The notes under the pieces are model-generated. The model was not told the origin of the DNA and did no database searches. It worked only from the letters and a program-made list of their open reading frames with translations. Both the position numbers and the translations under genes were made by a program. Below, one piece after another: positions 8,057 through 20,238 of a stretch of 64,000 nucleotides of DNA. The stretch comes from Okeania sp. KiyG1 (GTDB lineage Bacteria; Cyanobacteriota; Cyanobacteriia; Cyanobacteriales; Microcoleaceae). Within the stretch, counting starts at the first letter, position 1. Each line of letters opens with the position of its first letter. Location of the stretch: the NCBI RefSeq assembly GCF_014132355.1, contig NZ_BLZO01000097.1, positions 1-64,000 on the forward strand, read 5' to 3'.

Positions 8057-9418
8057 ATGCAAGTGTCCGTAAAACCAGAGATATCTTATTTAGATAAGTT
8101 GCTGAAAGAGTGTTGTAAAGGAGTATCTCCAACTGTACCGCCAGAATTTCCTCTAGATGGAAATATGGCAAGTTGGTTACAGCAAGTACGCGATCGCGCA
8201 GCAACCTGGGTGCGTGAGTTGGTCTTTCCGACAAAGCAAGATGAAGAATGGCGGTTTTCTGACTTGTCTGCAATGATGAAGTTAGATTTTCAAGCACCTG
8301 CACCAGTAAATTTGGATGCTTTGAATATTACTCCGTTTATTTTACCGGAAGTAATAGACAGTCGGTTGGTATTTGTGAATGGGGTATTTGCACCAAAGTT
8401 ATCATCGGTGAAAGGTTTGACAGATAGAGTGTTTGTCGGAAATTTGGGGCAGTTACCTCCCGAGTATCAAGACCGCATCGGAGATTATTTGGGGCAACAA
8501 CAGGGAAGTAAAGAAGTATTTACGTCCTTAAATACTGCTGGTTTAACTGATGCAGCAATAGTATGGTTGCCAAAAAATCAGGTTGTAGAGAAACCAATAC
8601 ATCTATTATTTATTGCGACTCAGACTGAAATTCCGATTTTGACTCAGCGTCGTTGTTTGGTAGTAGCGGAGCGTAGTAGTAGTGCGAAAATAATTGAGCA
8701 TTGCGTTACAGCAGAAGTTATTTGTCCAGAAGCACCCAGTTCTAACCCCTATCTGACAAATACTGTGACAGAAATATGGGTAGAGGAAAATGCGGAAATT
8801 AATCATAGCAGGGTGCAGCGAGATGCAGGTGCAGCATTTCATATCGGCAAAACAGCGATCGCTCAAGCTAAGAATAGTCGCTATACTTGCAATGCTATCC
8901 ATTTAGGAGCAAGGTTATCTCGTCATAACTTGGAAGTTTCTCAAATGGGAGAGGGTACAGAAACTAATCTTTACGGTTTGGCATTTATTGGGAATGAGCA
9001 AGAAGCGGATACTCACAGTGCTATTATTTTGAATCATCCCAATGGTGTGACTGACCAAGTTTATAAGTCTATTGTTGATGAGAAAGCACATTCTATATTT
9101 AATGGCAAAGTCTATGTTTCTCAAGATGCACAGTTGACTAATGCAGCTCAGTTAAATCGTAATTTGTTACTTTCTTCTGGTGGGAGAGTTGATACAAAAC
9201 CACAATTAGAAATTATTGCAGATAATGTCCAATGTTCTCATGGAGCAACTGTTAGTCAGTTGGATGATGATGAAGTGTTTTATTTGCAAAGTCGAGGTTT
9301 GAATGAAGAAGTAAGTCGTAACTTATTAATTGATGCTTTTGCGGCAGAAATTCTTAGCAAGTTACCCCTACCTTCTTTGCAAAATATTTTAAAACAATGT
9401 GTTGCTTGTAAAGTTTAA
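8057..9418 (+). CDS. sufD: SufD, Fe-S scaffold partner of SufB
   Basis: A 453-residue protein. Its N-terminal helical region includes RVRELVFPTKQDEEWRFSDL-like sequence (the conserved P-x-K-x-D-E-x-W-R-x-(S/T)D box). The C-terminal beta-helix core has VDEKAHSIFNGKVYV, QLNRNLLLS and CSHGATVSQLDDDEVFYLQS, including the conserved His of the SufD active interface. SufD pairs with SufB and SufC for cluster assembly and iron acquisition. The start ATG at 8057 (MQVSVKPEIS) is the only good one. Immediately downstream begins the repeat array made of sufS 5' ends. Confidence 0.96.
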   Translation: MQVSVKPEISYLDKLLKECCKGVSPTVPPEFPLDGNMASWLQQVRDRAATWVRELVFPTKQDEEWRFSDLSAMMKLDFQAPAPVNLDALNITPFILPEVIDSRLVFVNGVFAPKLSSVKGLTDRVFVGNLGQLPPEYQDRIGDYLGQQQGSKEVFTSLNTAGLTDAAIVWLPKNQVVEKPIHLLFIATQTEIPILTQRRCLVVAERSSSAKIIEHCVTAEVICPEAPSSNPYLTNTVTEIWVEENAEINHSRVQRDAGAAFHIGKTAIAQAKNSRYTCNAIHLGARLSRHNLEVSQMGEGTETNLYGLAFIGNEQEADTHSAIILNHPNGVTDQVYKSIVDEKAHSIFNGKVYVSQDAQLTNAAQLNRNLLLSSGGRVDTKPQLEIIADNVQCSHGATVSQLDDDEVFYLQSRGLNEEVSRNLLIDAFAAEILSKLPLPSLQNILKQCVACKV

Positions 9419-9447
9419 AAGAAGGAAGAAGGAGGAAGGAAAGAAAG

Positions 9448-11855
9448 TAGGGGCGAATGGCATTCGCCCTTACAATATAGACTCTCATAGCTGATAACTG
9501 ATAACTGAAAAGATGAGTATTATTCAAGAAAGAAGTTTAGCAGACAAAACACGGGCAAATTTGACAATTTTAAATCAGGAAATAAATGGTAAAAGACTTC
9601 CCAAAAACCTCTAGGATTTATCAATATGCATAATGGCCAATGCCATTCGCCCCTACAATATAGATTCTCATAGCTGATAACTGATAACTGATAACTGAAA
9701 AGATGAGTATTATTCAAGAAAGAAGTTTAGCAGACAAAACACGGGCAAGTTTTCTAATTTTAAATCAGGAAATAAATGGAAAAATACTTCCCAAAAACCT
9801 CTAGGATTTATCAATATGTGTAAGGGAGAATGCTATTCGCCCCTACAATATAGATTCTCATAGTTGATAAGTGATAACTGATAACTGAAAAGATGAGTAT
9901 TATTCAAGAAAGAAGTTTAGCAGACAAAACACGGGCAAGTTTTCTAATTTTAAATCAGGAAATAAATGGTAAAATACTTCCCAAAAACTCTAGGATTTAT
10001 CAATATGTGTAAGGGAGAATGCTATTCGCCCCTACAATATAGATTCTCATAGTTGAGAAGTGATAACTGATAACTGAAAAGATGAGTATTATTCAAGAAA
10101 GAAGTTTAGCAGACAAAACACGGGCAAGTTTTCTAATTTTAAATCAGGAAATAAATGGTAAAATACTTCCCAAAAACTCTAGGATTTATCAATATGTGTA
10201 AGGGAGAATGCTATTCGCCCCTACAATATAGATTCTCATAGTTGAGAAGTGATAACTGATAACTGAAAAGATGAGTATTATTCAAGAAAGAAGTTTAGCA
10301 GACAAAACACGGGCAAGTTTTCTAATTTTAAATCAGGAAATAAATGGTAAAATACTTCCCAAAAAACTCTAGGATTTATCAATATGTGTAAGGGAGAATG
10401 CTATTCGCCCCTACAATATAGATTCTCATAGTTGAGAAGTGATAACTGATAACTGAAAAGATGAGTATTATTCAAGAAAGAAGTTTAGCAGACAAAACAC
10501 GGGCAAGTTTTCTAATTTTAAATCAGGAAATAAATGGTAAAATACTTCCCAAAAACTCTAGGATTTATCAATATGTGTAAGGGAGAATGCTATTCGCCCC
10601 TACAATATAGATTCTCATAGTTGAGAAGTGATAACTGATACCTGAATCCTTACAAGATGAGTATTATTCAAGAAAGAAGTTTAGCAGACAAAACACGGGC
10701 AAATTTTCTAATTTTAAATCAGGAAATAAATGGTAAAATACTTCCCAAAAACTCTAGGATTTATCAATATGTGTAAGGGCGAATGCCATTCGCCCCTACA
10801 ATATAGATTCTCATAGTTGAGAAGTGATAACTGATACCTGAATCCTTACAAGATGAGTATTATTCAAGAAAGAAATTTAGCAGACAAAACACGGGCAAAT
10901 TTGACTAATTTTAAATCAGGAAATAAATGGTAAAATACTTCCCAAAAACCTCTAGGATTTATCAATATGTGTAAGGGAGAATGCTATTCGCCCCTACAAT
11001 ATAGATTCTCATAGTTGAGAAGTGATAACTGATAACTGAAAAGATGAGTATTATTCAAGAAAGAAATTTAGCAGACAAAACACGGGCAAGTTTTCTAATT
11101 TTAAATCAGGAAATAAATGGTAAAATACTTCCCAAAAACCTCTAGGATTTATCAATATGTGTAAGTGCGAATGCCATTCGCCCCTACAATATAGATTCTC
11201 ATAGCTGATAACTGATAACTGAAAAGCTGATAACTGATAAAGATGAGTATTATTCAAGAAAGAAATTTAGCAGACAAAACACGGGCAAACTTTCCAATTT
11301 TAAATCAGGAAATAAATGGTAAAAAACTTCCCAAAAACCTCTAGAATTTATCAAAATGGGTAAGTGCGAATGCCATTCGCCCCTACAATATAGATTCTCA
11401 TAGCTGATAACTGATAACTGAAAAAGCTGATAACTGATAAAGATGAGTATTATTCAAGAAAGAAATTTAGCAGACAAAACACGGGCAAACTTTCCAATTT
11501 TAAATCAGGAAATAAATGGTAAAAAACTTCCCAAAAACCTCTAGAATTTATCAAAATGGGTAAGTGCGAATGCCATTCGCCCCTACAATATAGATTCTCA
11601 TAGCTGATAACTGATAACTGAAAAAGCTGATAACTGATAAAGATGAGTATTATTCAAGAAAGAAATTTAGCAGACAAAACACGGGCAAACTTTCCAATTT
11701 TAAATCAGGAAATAAATGGTAAAAAACTTCCCAAAAACCTCTAGAATTTATCAAAATGGGTAAGTGCGAATGCCATTCGCCCCTACAATATAGATTCTCA
11801 TAACTGATAACTGATAACTGATAACTGATAACTGATAAAGCTGATAACTGAAAAA
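9448..11855 (+). repeat. Tandem array of 12 degenerate sufS 5' ends
   Basis: Twelve units of about 189-213 bp each contain two parts. The first is a palindromic dispersed repeat (gcgaatg..cattcgcccctacaatatag, then gataact heptamers). The second is a copy of the first codons of sufS: ATG codons lie at 9513, 9703, 9893, 10082, 10271, 10461, 10657, 10853, 11044, 11243, 11443 and 11643. A typical unit reads MSIIQERSLADKTR, then (A/N)[12 protein letters not shown], then LPKNL and stop. Relative to sufS each unit lacks the same stretch of about 28 bases encoding [10 protein letters not shown]. The real sufS start (11856) is the thirteenth repeat. Many units keep an open mini-gene of about 33 codons. 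Confidence 0.92.
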
Positions 11856-13195
<1,340 letters not shown>

Positions 13196-13509
13196 GTTGG
13201 GTTAAGCGGAAGCGCAACCCAACAAATACCTAAACCAAACCTACATTAACAGTTATTTTTCACTCTTAAATTTATGGTTATGGACAGCTCTTAGAAGTTA
13301 AAAATGCGAAATATTATGACCGGAGCATAGTTGATTATATTTCTTTGTTTAAGCAGAAATAATGTAAGTTCTGCTAATGTTCTATGTGTTGAATTTTGTT
13401 CCTCAACCCAACCTATAAAAGTGAATATAGAATTAAATCATAATTGTAAGAAACCCTTCTGCTTTCTGCCTTCCTTCCACTAAAGTGTAAATATTCAAGC
13501 AGACATGAT
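13196..13509. other. Spacer with gene-flank copy and palindromic repeat
   Basis: It contains the dispersed palindrome GTAGGTTGGGTTAAGCGG..CGCAACCCAAC (13191-13225). At about 13247-13287 there is a copy of the 5' flank and first codons (tttatggttatgga) of the aldolase-like gene found at 20737. No intact gene. Confidence 0.6.
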
Positions 13510-13887
13510 ATGAGAGACTGGAATCTAAATAAACTTATAGTTATTAACTTAATTGTTTTGAATATTGCGATTATTTTTCTAGCGGTGGCGTTAATTTTTT
13601 CACCTAATAGGACTTTCGCAACTTCTATTCCTGAAACTACACCTAAAATAGAACAAAAAATTGAGTCGTTTGAGTCAGAAAAGTTAAGTCAAGGTAGAGG
13701 TAGAAAATATGAATATAAGGTTGAATATCAATTTGGTTTTCCTCAAAGTAATGAAGAAAGAGACCGCTATATAGAAGCTTTAAATGATGCGGGTAAAGAT
13801 GGATGGGAATTAAGTCAAACTGATGTGGTTTTTAATCCTTCTAGTGGGCGAGGGTTATATATTCTGATATTTAAAAAAGATAAATAG
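13510..13887 (+). CDS. Small membrane-anchored DUF4177-like protein
   Basis: A 125-residue protein. One hydrophobic segment (about residues 9-32, IVINLIVLNIAIIFLAVALIF) could be an uncleaved anchor or signal peptide with a TFATS boundary. The C-terminal 60 residues (YEYKVEYQF..ALNDAGKDGWELSQTDVVF) have the N-x-x-G-x-x-GWEL pattern of DUF4177-type proteins. The role is unknown. It probably acts at the membrane facing the periplasm, which is inference from topology. The sequence ends just before a direct repeat with purine heptamers. Confidence 0.65.
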   Translation: MRDWNLNKLIVINLIVLNIAIIFLAVALIFSPNRTFATSIPETTPKIEQKIESFESEKLSQGRGRKYEYKVEYQFGFPQSNEERDRYIEALNDAGKDGWELSQTDVVFNPSSGRGLYILIFKKDK

Positions 13888-14140
13888 TTGAAGAAGGAAG
13901 AAGGAAGAAGGAACAAGGAACAAGGAAGAAAGGAAGAAAAAATGGATGGGAAGTCAAACCCCAACTAATTGTAAATACTCCCGTTGACGGTGGGGTATTA
14001 AACCCAAAATAAAAGGAAGAAGGAAGAAGGAACAAGGAAGGAAGAAGGAAGAAAGGAAGAAAAAATGGATGGGAAGTCAAACCCCAACTAATTGTAAATA
14101 CTCCCGTTGACGGTGGGGTATTAAACCCAGAATAAAAAGA
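13888..14140. repeat. Two direct copies of a ~125-bp unit
   Basis: The block 'gaagaaaaaatggatgggaa..ccccaactaattgtaaa..cccgttgacggtgggg..aaaccca' occurs at about 13934-14013 and 14058-14132. Each copy is preceded by a gaaggaa heptamer run. The sequence CCCGTTGACGGTGGGG can form a small hairpin. No gene was seen. Confidence 0.8.
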
Positions 14141-14303
14141 TCATCAAGATGATTATTTATAAGTTATATCAAGTTTTATTAATTAGCCATAATAAAAATC
14201 TTTTCTCTGATAAATTTCTCCCTGTTCCCTGTTCCCTGTTCCCTAAAGCAATAAAACCTTGTACTTTATCAACTCAATAACTGCTGTAATTAATCCTCTT
14301 TTT

Positions 14304-14431
14304 GGGATGCATCTCATATTTGCAAAAATACTTTTTTCCTATATATTCCCTATTCCCTATTCCCTATTCCCTGTTGCCTGTTTCCTAAAAGCGATAAATT
14401 TTTGGCTTTATTCACGCATTGAGATGCACCC
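14304..14431. mobile_element. MITE-like element abutting a stop codon
   Basis: Imperfect terminal inverted repeats, GGGATGCATCTCA on the left and TGAGATGCACCC on the right, enclose 'tattccc' heptamers. The right end overlaps the stop codon of the minus-strand gene at 14431. Confidence 0.55.
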
Positions 14432-14904
14432 TATTTTTGTGCTGTCACTTCAATAATTTCTGTATCCATAATCATCTTACTGTTACTGACTAAATCTTCG
14501 TGTTTATTCGTATTTAGAGTAACAGTTATTTTATTACTGCCTGGGTCTAAATTTCCCAGATAATACCAATTGCTATAAATTCTAGTAATTTTTTTGTCAT
14601 TGATATATAAATGAGCATGACCTTCATTAGGATTACTACTTTGATTTACTGTTTCTGGGGCAAACTTAAAGTTAGTTAGCTTCAACTCTAAATTCCATCC
14701 TTTCATAGTATCCTTATAAGCAACTAAATCAACTTTAGGAACTGGTTTATTTGCTGGAATTTCCATTTTTTTATGACTATGATTCATACCTCCATGAGAT
14801 TCATCAGCAATTAGATTGTTACCAGAAGAATGAACTGTTTTAGCAATTCCTAATCCCGCAGTTACAATTAATATGATTGATGTGAGTTTTAGTAGTTTTT
14901 TCAT
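14431..14904 (-). CDS. Exported His-rich small protein
   Basis: A 157-residue protein. It has a Sec signal peptide (MKKLLKLTSIILIVTAGLGI, cleavage likely near residue 26) and a His/Met-rich spacer (SHGGMNHSHKKMEI) that could bind metal. A beta-rich domain follows, with NFKFAPE, GHAHLYINDKKITRIYSNWY and KITVTLNTNKHEDLV. The pattern is typical of small periplasmic copper- or metal-associated proteins, but I cannot name the family with certainty. It stands alone between repeats, divergent from the methyltransferase gene. Confidence 0.7.
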   Translation of the reverse strand: MKKLLKLTSIILIVTAGLGIAKTVHSSGNNLIADESHGGMNHSHKKMEIPANKPVPKVDLVAYKDTMKGWNLELKLTNFKFAPETVNQSSNPNEGHAHLYINDKKITRIYSNWYYLGNLDPGSNKITVTLNTNKHEDLVSNSKMIMDTEIIEVTAQK

Positions 14905-15534
14905 CCTTGTTTTTCCTTTATTTTATGATTTTTAATTTTTTTATGATGGGTAAGGGTAGTTAAAATGTCAAAAGACAAGTTGTCATACTTAAAAATTTAG
15001 AACGTAGGAAATAGTTTAAACACAAATTATATTATGTCCGTTTTGATAGTTAGTTAGGTTGAAAGTTTGAGATAGCGATCGTTATTTCATTAAAAAGCGT
15101 TTCCTGACGGAATACTTTCCTACGGAATGCTTTCCTACGGAATGCTTTCCTACGGAATGCTTTCCTACGGAATGCTTCGCAAACGCAAACGCAAACGCAA
15201 ACGCAAACGCAAACGCAAACAGGGTTTAGAATTCAGCTTTTAAAAAGGGAATTTATACCAATTTGATCAATGTTTGCTACAAATAATTTTCTAGGTGTTA
15301 GGTGGTAGGTGGAAGGTGTTAGGTTTTAGGTGGATTATTAGTTATTTACTAGCCAGTTTATTTGTAACATTCTTTTTAAATTTGGTATTAAACCCCTCCT
15401 AAAATTAAATAACAAGCTAGAAGTTGGGGACTTAAACCCAAGCTTTTAGTGTGCTGAAAGCTGAGTGCTGAGTGCTGTTTGCAGAGCATTCCGGTACGGA
15501 AAATGCTGATAGCTAGTTAAAAGGAGATAATAAA
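14905..15534. other. Intergenic with several short tandem repeats
   Basis: It includes a 15-base repeat (tcctacggaatgctt, four copies, about 15115-15177), a hexamer run (aaacgc, about 15180-15219) and a MITE-like element (15256-15387). The region has no gene until the TTG start of the methyltransferase. Confidence 0.6.
15256..15387. mobile_element. MITE-like element, TACCAATTTGAT family
   Basis: It starts TACCAATTTGATCAATGTTTG and ends in AACATTCTTTTTAAATTTGGTA; the ends form imperfect inverted repeats. Related members are at 20354-20685 and 43513-43704. Confidence 0.6.
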
Positions 15535-16710
15535 TTGAATAATATTAAAAAACTCAAAGCCATAGAATTATTTTCTGGAATTGGTGGATTTTGTTTAGGA
15601 ATGAAAGCTGCAAATATTGAAACTATTTGGGCTAATGATATTAACGAACTTTGTTGTCAAGTTTATCAAAGTAATTTTGGTAGTGACTAAATAGTATTAG
15701 GAGATATTAATAAAATTCAGGTATCAGAAATTCCCGAACATGATATTTTAACAGCAGGTTTTCCCTGTCAACCATTTAGTCAAGCTGGGAAAAAAATGGG
15801 AATTAGAGATAAAGTTAGAGGAACACTTTTTGAGGGGATTATTGAAATTATTCAAGCCAAACAACCCCAATATTTTCTATTAGAAAATGTCAAAAGAATC
15901 TTAACAATGGAAAAGGGGTATCATTTCCGAATAATTTTAAATGCTTTGGCTGCATTAGATTATTTTATTGAATGGCGGATTATTAACCCAATAAATTTTG
16001 GTATTCCCCAAAATAGAGACAGAATTTTTATTTTGGGCACTAGAGTAAAATCAACACAAAAAATACTCAATCTAGAAAAACTTTCTGTATTTTTAACAGA
16101 GAACGATATTGACAGTTTACCCTGGAATAAAAATAGCGAAATAGAAACATCTATGCAGCCAATTCTTCATGGTACTAGCAAAAATTATCACTGGGGTATT
16201 GCGTATAAAAATAAATTTTATAGTCAATCTTTACCTTTAATGTCTGACATCAAACCCCGAAAAAAACTCAAAGATATTCTGCAACATGAGTCAGAAATAA
16301 ATACACAATTTGATTTTACTTCTGAAACTCTTGAAAGAATCAAACAGAGCAAAACTATCAATAGATATTGCAACGGTGTAGAAATATTATATAACCAGGG
16401 TGGAGGGGCCCGTCTTGGCTATACTATATTTGGTATTAATGGAGTTACTTCCACATTAACTGCCTCTACTTCTAGACATTATGAAAGATATCAAGTTGGT
16501 GATAAATTTCGCCGTTTAACTAATGTAGAATATGCTCGTCTAATGGGATTTCCCGATCATTGGTGTAGAGTTACTAAAATTTATCACCAATATGCTTTAT
16601 ATGGTAATTCAGTTGTGCCAGATTGTGTAAAATGGATCTGTCAAAGAATAGGCAAACAAAACTTTAGATTTAACCATCGGACTTGGCAACAATTAACATT
16701 ATTTAGTTAA
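15535..16710 (+). pseudogene. m5C DNA methyltransferase with internal stop
   Basis: A TTG start preceded by AAGGAGAT at good spacing opens a Dcm-type cytosine-5 methyltransferase of 391 codons. Motif I is ELFSGIGGFCLGM, motif IV GFPCQPFSQAGKKMG (catalytic Cys of PCQ), motif VI LLENVKRI, motif VIII QNRDRIFILG, and near the end MGFPDHW and GNSVVP (motif X). A single in-frame TAA at 15688-15690 (between SNFGSD and IVLGDI) separates motif I from the rest. Translation restarting at 15796 would lack both motifs I and IV, so the gene as written is inactive. One base change would restore it. It is followed by a damaged endonuclease gene, forming a decaying type II restriction-modification pair. Confidence 0.88.
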
Positions 16711-16728
16711 TTCAATATTAATCAATAC

Positions 16729-16826
16729 ACATCTCCAGAAAAGAGGGAGTAGGGAGTAGAGAGTAGAGGGAAATAATTGATAATTTACTGTGCGATAATT
16801 GATTTTATTTTTATTATTGGAGATGT
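16729..16826. mobile_element. MITE-like element, ACATCTCCA ends
   Basis: ACATCTCCA at the left and TGGAGATGT at the right bound about 98 bp with heptamers inside. Relatives occur at 41951-42060 and 47769-48019. Confidence 0.6.
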
Positions 16827-16913
16827 CTAATATATGAAATAACTGACACTATCATTATTTAAAACTGAGGCAACAATTTTTGTTAGAGAGTTAACTGTTA
16901 GACCAATTTTTAT

Positions 16914-17321
16914 TTGTACGGTATTACCGATGGTAAAGCAATAGGAACTTATGTAGAACAAGCATTCAATAAATATTTAATATCCAAATATTTATATACT
17001 CCAGGGAGTACATCTAGTGGGATAGATTTTCCAGAATTAGAAGTAGATTTAAAGGTGACATCTATTCGACAACCACAATCATCTTGCCCGTTTCGAGATG
17101 CTAGTCAAAAAGTTTATGGATTAGGCTATCATCTACTTTTCTTTGTGTATGAAAAAATTGATAATCAAGAATTACTAGAAGCAAGTTTAAATTTTAAAAG
17201 CGCGATATTTGTAGCCAAAGAAAAAACAGGAGATTATCAAACTACACGAGGTTTACTAGAAATTATCAGTCGTAATGGTAATCAAGATGATGTAATAGGA
17301 TTTTTAGAAGACCTTAATTAA
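16914..17321 (+). pseudogene. Type II restriction endonuclease, 5' part (PD-(D/E)XK)
   Basis: The frame reads YGITDGKAIGTYVEQAFNKYL, then PGSTSSGIDFPELEVDLKVTS, which looks like a PD-(D/E)XK nuclease core (D of GID, D-L-K). Then comes SCPFRDASQKVYGLGYHLLF. It ends FLEDLN at 17321. The start is unclear: an in-frame stop lies just upstream and another frame (TEATIFVRELTV, about 16863-16898) may hold the true N-terminus, implying a second frameshift. The rest of the protein resumes at 17641 after a repeat insertion. Next to the methyltransferase it would have been the cognate nuclease; cognate specificity is unknown. Confidence 0.75.
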
Positions 17322-17640
17322 TTGATAATTGATAATGGATAATTGATAATTACCTCGGGTTTTAACCGTAACAGAATTGAATATAAGGAAATATTATTTC
17401 TTCTCTTGGTCGATTGGATATGGCGAGGAGACCCGCTCTTATCAGAGCCGCTCCGAAGTACGCCATCCCACCCTACGGGAAGCTGTGCTACGACCGCTGT
17501 CTTGGTCGATTGGATATGGTGAGGGGACCTCGCCATCCCACCCTACGGGAAGCTGCGCTAACGACCGCTTTTTTTCCCTTAAAAGGTGAGGCTTTAAACT
17601 AGAATTATTTAATTATTAATTATTAATTATTAATTATTAA
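17322..17640. repeat. Repeat insertion splitting the endonuclease
   Basis: About 320 bp lie between the two halves of the nuclease gene. They consist of 'gataatt' heptamers, the dispersed TTGGTCGATTGGATATGG element (17404-17590, two to three subunits with GGCGAGG..CCTCGCC palindromes) and 'attaatt' heptamers. It is the same family as at 4019-4165. Confidence 0.8.
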
Positions 17641-17826
17641 TTATTCGGTAACCTTCCTTTAGATGAAATAGGACGGGAAATTTTGGCTGAAAGAATAATA
17701 AAAGAACCTCCACAACAGGGTTATATTACTATCTCTAATGCTTTGCAATGGAGATTACAATATAGAAGAATTATTGAACAAGCAGAAATTGGAAATATAG
17801 CTGGAGTGGAAAATATTCTGGTTTAA
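17641..17826 (+). pseudogene. Type II restriction endonuclease, 3' part
   Basis: An open frame of 61 codons reads GNLPLDEIGREILAERIIK, EPPQQGYITISNALQWRLQY and ends GVENILV with a stop. It has no start of its own, and it follows logically on FLEDLN of the 5' part, as expected for the C-terminal end of the interrupted nuclease. Confidence 0.65.
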
Positions 17827-18954
17827 AATATCTATCAAATATAGCAGAAGGAAAAAGGAAGAAGGAAGAAGGAAAAAGGAAGAAAGAAGAAGGAAGAAGG
17901 AAGAAGGAAGAAGGAAGAAGGAAGAAGGAAGAAGAAAAAATATTGCTTTGTCTGAGTTTTAGACTTTTAATATCTCCTAACCTTTCCTTCGAGTGCTATA
18001 ACAGGTAATATCATGTATCTTTAAATACCCACAAATAACATTTATCAAAATAATTGGGTCTAAAACCCCGCCTTTTAAGGCGAAATATTTTTGGAGAGTT
18101 GCTCACGCATCCCCGTTACAAAAATAACTTCTGACTTCTGACTTCCTTAATAGCTAGGGGCTATTTTCTAGTTCAGTAATTAACAATTAACAATTAACAA
18201 TTAATAATTACCTCTTCTTAAAACGGATAGGATTGACTAAAAGGATTTTTTTTGATTTTATCCCCTTAAAAGGGGAGGCTTCAAGGCGTGAATTGTTGAA
18301 TGAATAATTAGGGCTTGCTGATTAAATATAAAAGTATTAACAAATAAAGGTTTGAGCCTTTTTAGGTCTGGAAAAAATACCTAGTTTTTGGCTGTTGTCG
18401 TCTCAAAATAGTAAAGTTTTGACACTAACTATCAGAAAATGTGGTCATTACAGATAGTCTAAACTGTTCCCTGTTCCCAGTTAAGTGTTCCCTGCCATAA
18501 CTATTAGACTTTTTCAGCAAACCCTAATTATTAACTATCAACTCTTAATTATTAATTATTCATTATTAATTATTAATTATTTGGTAATGCTCCACAAACG
18601 CAAATCTCCCGTACAGGAGTAGGGAGTATCGGAGTAGGGAATAGTGGGAAATTTAAGATATTTTCAAGAGAATCAAGAATAGTATTTTTATTACGTCTAA
18701 TTAATGATACTCGGTCTAAAAGCACATCATTAAATCCACTCAAAATCGTCAATTTTCAAATGTGTAGAAAGGTGTAAAAATGAAAATATCTAAATAGAAT
18801 TTACTGAATTTTTCTAAACAACTCATAAACATAGGAAAATCTCCACAAAAATTATTCAATTATTGCTAAATCAAAAGCAATAAAATACAAAAACTTGCCA
18901 AAGAAAAAGACTTGTGCATTAATAACTAAGATATCCCGTATAAATAAATGACTT
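17827..18954. other. Intergenic, repeats only
   Basis: Contains a (gaaggaa)n run (17850-17938), a dispersed element 'aaccccgccttttaaggcg..ccccgttacaaaaataac' (18064-18128, relative at 46226-46305), heptamer runs and the MITE at 18306-18529. No gene was seen. Confidence 0.55.
18306..18529. mobile_element. MITE-like element, AATTAGGG(C/T)TTGCTGA ends
   Basis: AATTAGGGCTTGCTGA and TCAGCAAACCCTAATT are the ends. It is the second member of the family found at 6708-6942, with similar length (224 bp). Confidence 0.75.
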
Positions 18955-20238
18955 ATGCTAGAAATTATTGACTTATTTGATGAAAACCTTTATCTAAATT
19001 TTAATCCTGAAATTGCAGAAGCAGTAAACAATGGCATCGTACAAAGCGGCTTCGACCACTTTATTCGCTTCGGTCAATTTGAAGGGCGAGACCCTAGTAT
19101 TTTTTTTGATACTAACTTTTATTTAACCAACAATCCAGATGTTGCTGCCTTAGTACAACAAAACTCAATCACTCCCATTCAACATTTTATTCAAGTCGGT
19201 CAATTTGAAAATCGCGACCCTAATTCTCAATTTAATACCGATATTTATCTTCAAACAAATCCAGATATTGCTGATGCAGTTCAACAAAACTTATTAACTT
19301 CCATTGAACATTTCGTTAATTTTGGTATTGCTGAAAATCGCTTATTTTCCCAAAATTTTATCGGCACAATATTTGATGTAGTTGTCACCAGCGCAGCTAA
19401 TAACGGTAACGATGCAGCCATTCGTTTTGATGGTTTAACTGGTCGATTAATTGGTGAATTTCCTAATGGTGGAGGATTAACCGACCCCAGGGATATTGTA
19501 CAAGAAATTAATGAGTCTAATACTGTTTTAATTAACGGTGGAAATGACAATGTTTTACGCTTCGATGCCACTACAGGAAACTTCATTGAAACATTTATAG
19601 AATTTCCCGAATTAAATGGTGGTGGTGCCGTTTTTGGACCAGATAATAATTATTATGTAGGGGCGCGATCGCTAGGTTCAATTGTACGTTTCAACAGTCA
19701 AACTGGAGATTTTATTGACGAATTTATTCCCTCAGAATTAGTAGATTTTCCCAGAGGTTTTGTATTTGGTTCCGATGGCAATTTTTACTTAGGAAATGGT
19801 GCCGACCCAGCAACAGGTGGTGGTGGTGGTACAGTCATTCAATATGATGGTCTCACGGGTCAAGTATTGAATCCTAATTTTGTCAATGACCCCGAATTAA
19901 GTCCCCTAGATGTGATTAATGGTCTCGATGGCAATATCTATGTCAGCAGTGAATTTCCATTTGGTCAGGATGACTCGGTAGCTACTGTTCGCGTGTATGA
20001 TGTTGATACAGGAGCGTTGTTAGATGTACTTGATGCTGGTTTAGATGCAGAGGGAGTGCCAATATTAGATGCTCCAAGGGGATTAGGTTTTGGACCTGAT
20101 GGTAATCTCTATGCTAGTAGCACTGGTACTGGTAGTGTAGTTCGTTTTGATGGTGCAACTGGTGACTTGATAGATGTGTTTATTGAGTTTCCTCAGTTGA
20201 ATGGTCAAGCATTAAATTTTGTTCCTGCCGAAAATTAA
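18955..20238 (+). CDS. Secreted-type beta-propeller with NPDVA repeats
   Basis: A 427-residue protein. Residues about 1-130 hold three repeats of the cyanobacterial pattern YLxxNPDVAxAVxxG..HFxxFGxxExRDP (NPEIAEAV, NPDVAALV, NPDIADAV), common at the ends of calcium-binding exoproteins. Residues about 135-425 form a propeller-like domain with repeated blades: VVRFDGATGDLIDVFIEF, DGNLYASS and DGNIYVSS, similar to NHL/virginiamycin-lyase folds. No classical signal peptide is visible; related proteins are thought to leave through type I or other non-Sec routes, which is inference. Possible roles are adhesion or ligand binding. It stands alone among repeats. The graspetide-like protein at 46551 carries a related HYIQFGQFE repeat. 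Confidence 0.75.
   Translation: MLEIIDLFDENLYLNFNPEIAEAVNNGIVQSGFDHFIRFGQFEGRDPSIFFDTNFYLTNNPDVAALVQQNSITPIQHFIQVGQFENRDPNSQFNTDIYLQTNPDIADAVQQNLLTSIEHFVNFGIAENRLFSQNFIGTIFDVVVTSAANNGNDAAIRFDGLTGRLIGEFPNGGGLTDPRDIVQEINESNTVLINGGNDNVLRFDATTGNFIETFIEFPELNGGGAVFGPDNNYYVGARSLGSIVRFNSQTGDFIDEFIPSELVDFPRGFVFGSDGNFYLGNGADPATGGGGGTVIQYDGLTGQVLNPNFVNDPELSPLDVINGLDGNIYVSSEFPFGQDDSVATVRVYDVDTGALLDVLDAGLDAEGVPILDAPRGLGFGPDGNLYASSTGTGSVVRFDGATGDLIDVFIEFPQLNGQALNFVPAEN

Noticed and set aside
9520-11257. Minus-strand frames of 65-68 codons in the sufS array
   Set aside because: Antisense to the repeated sufS fragments; they differ only by repeat variation.
15180-15219. CRISPR or coding repeat of aaacgc
   Set aside because: A simple hexamer run without spacers.
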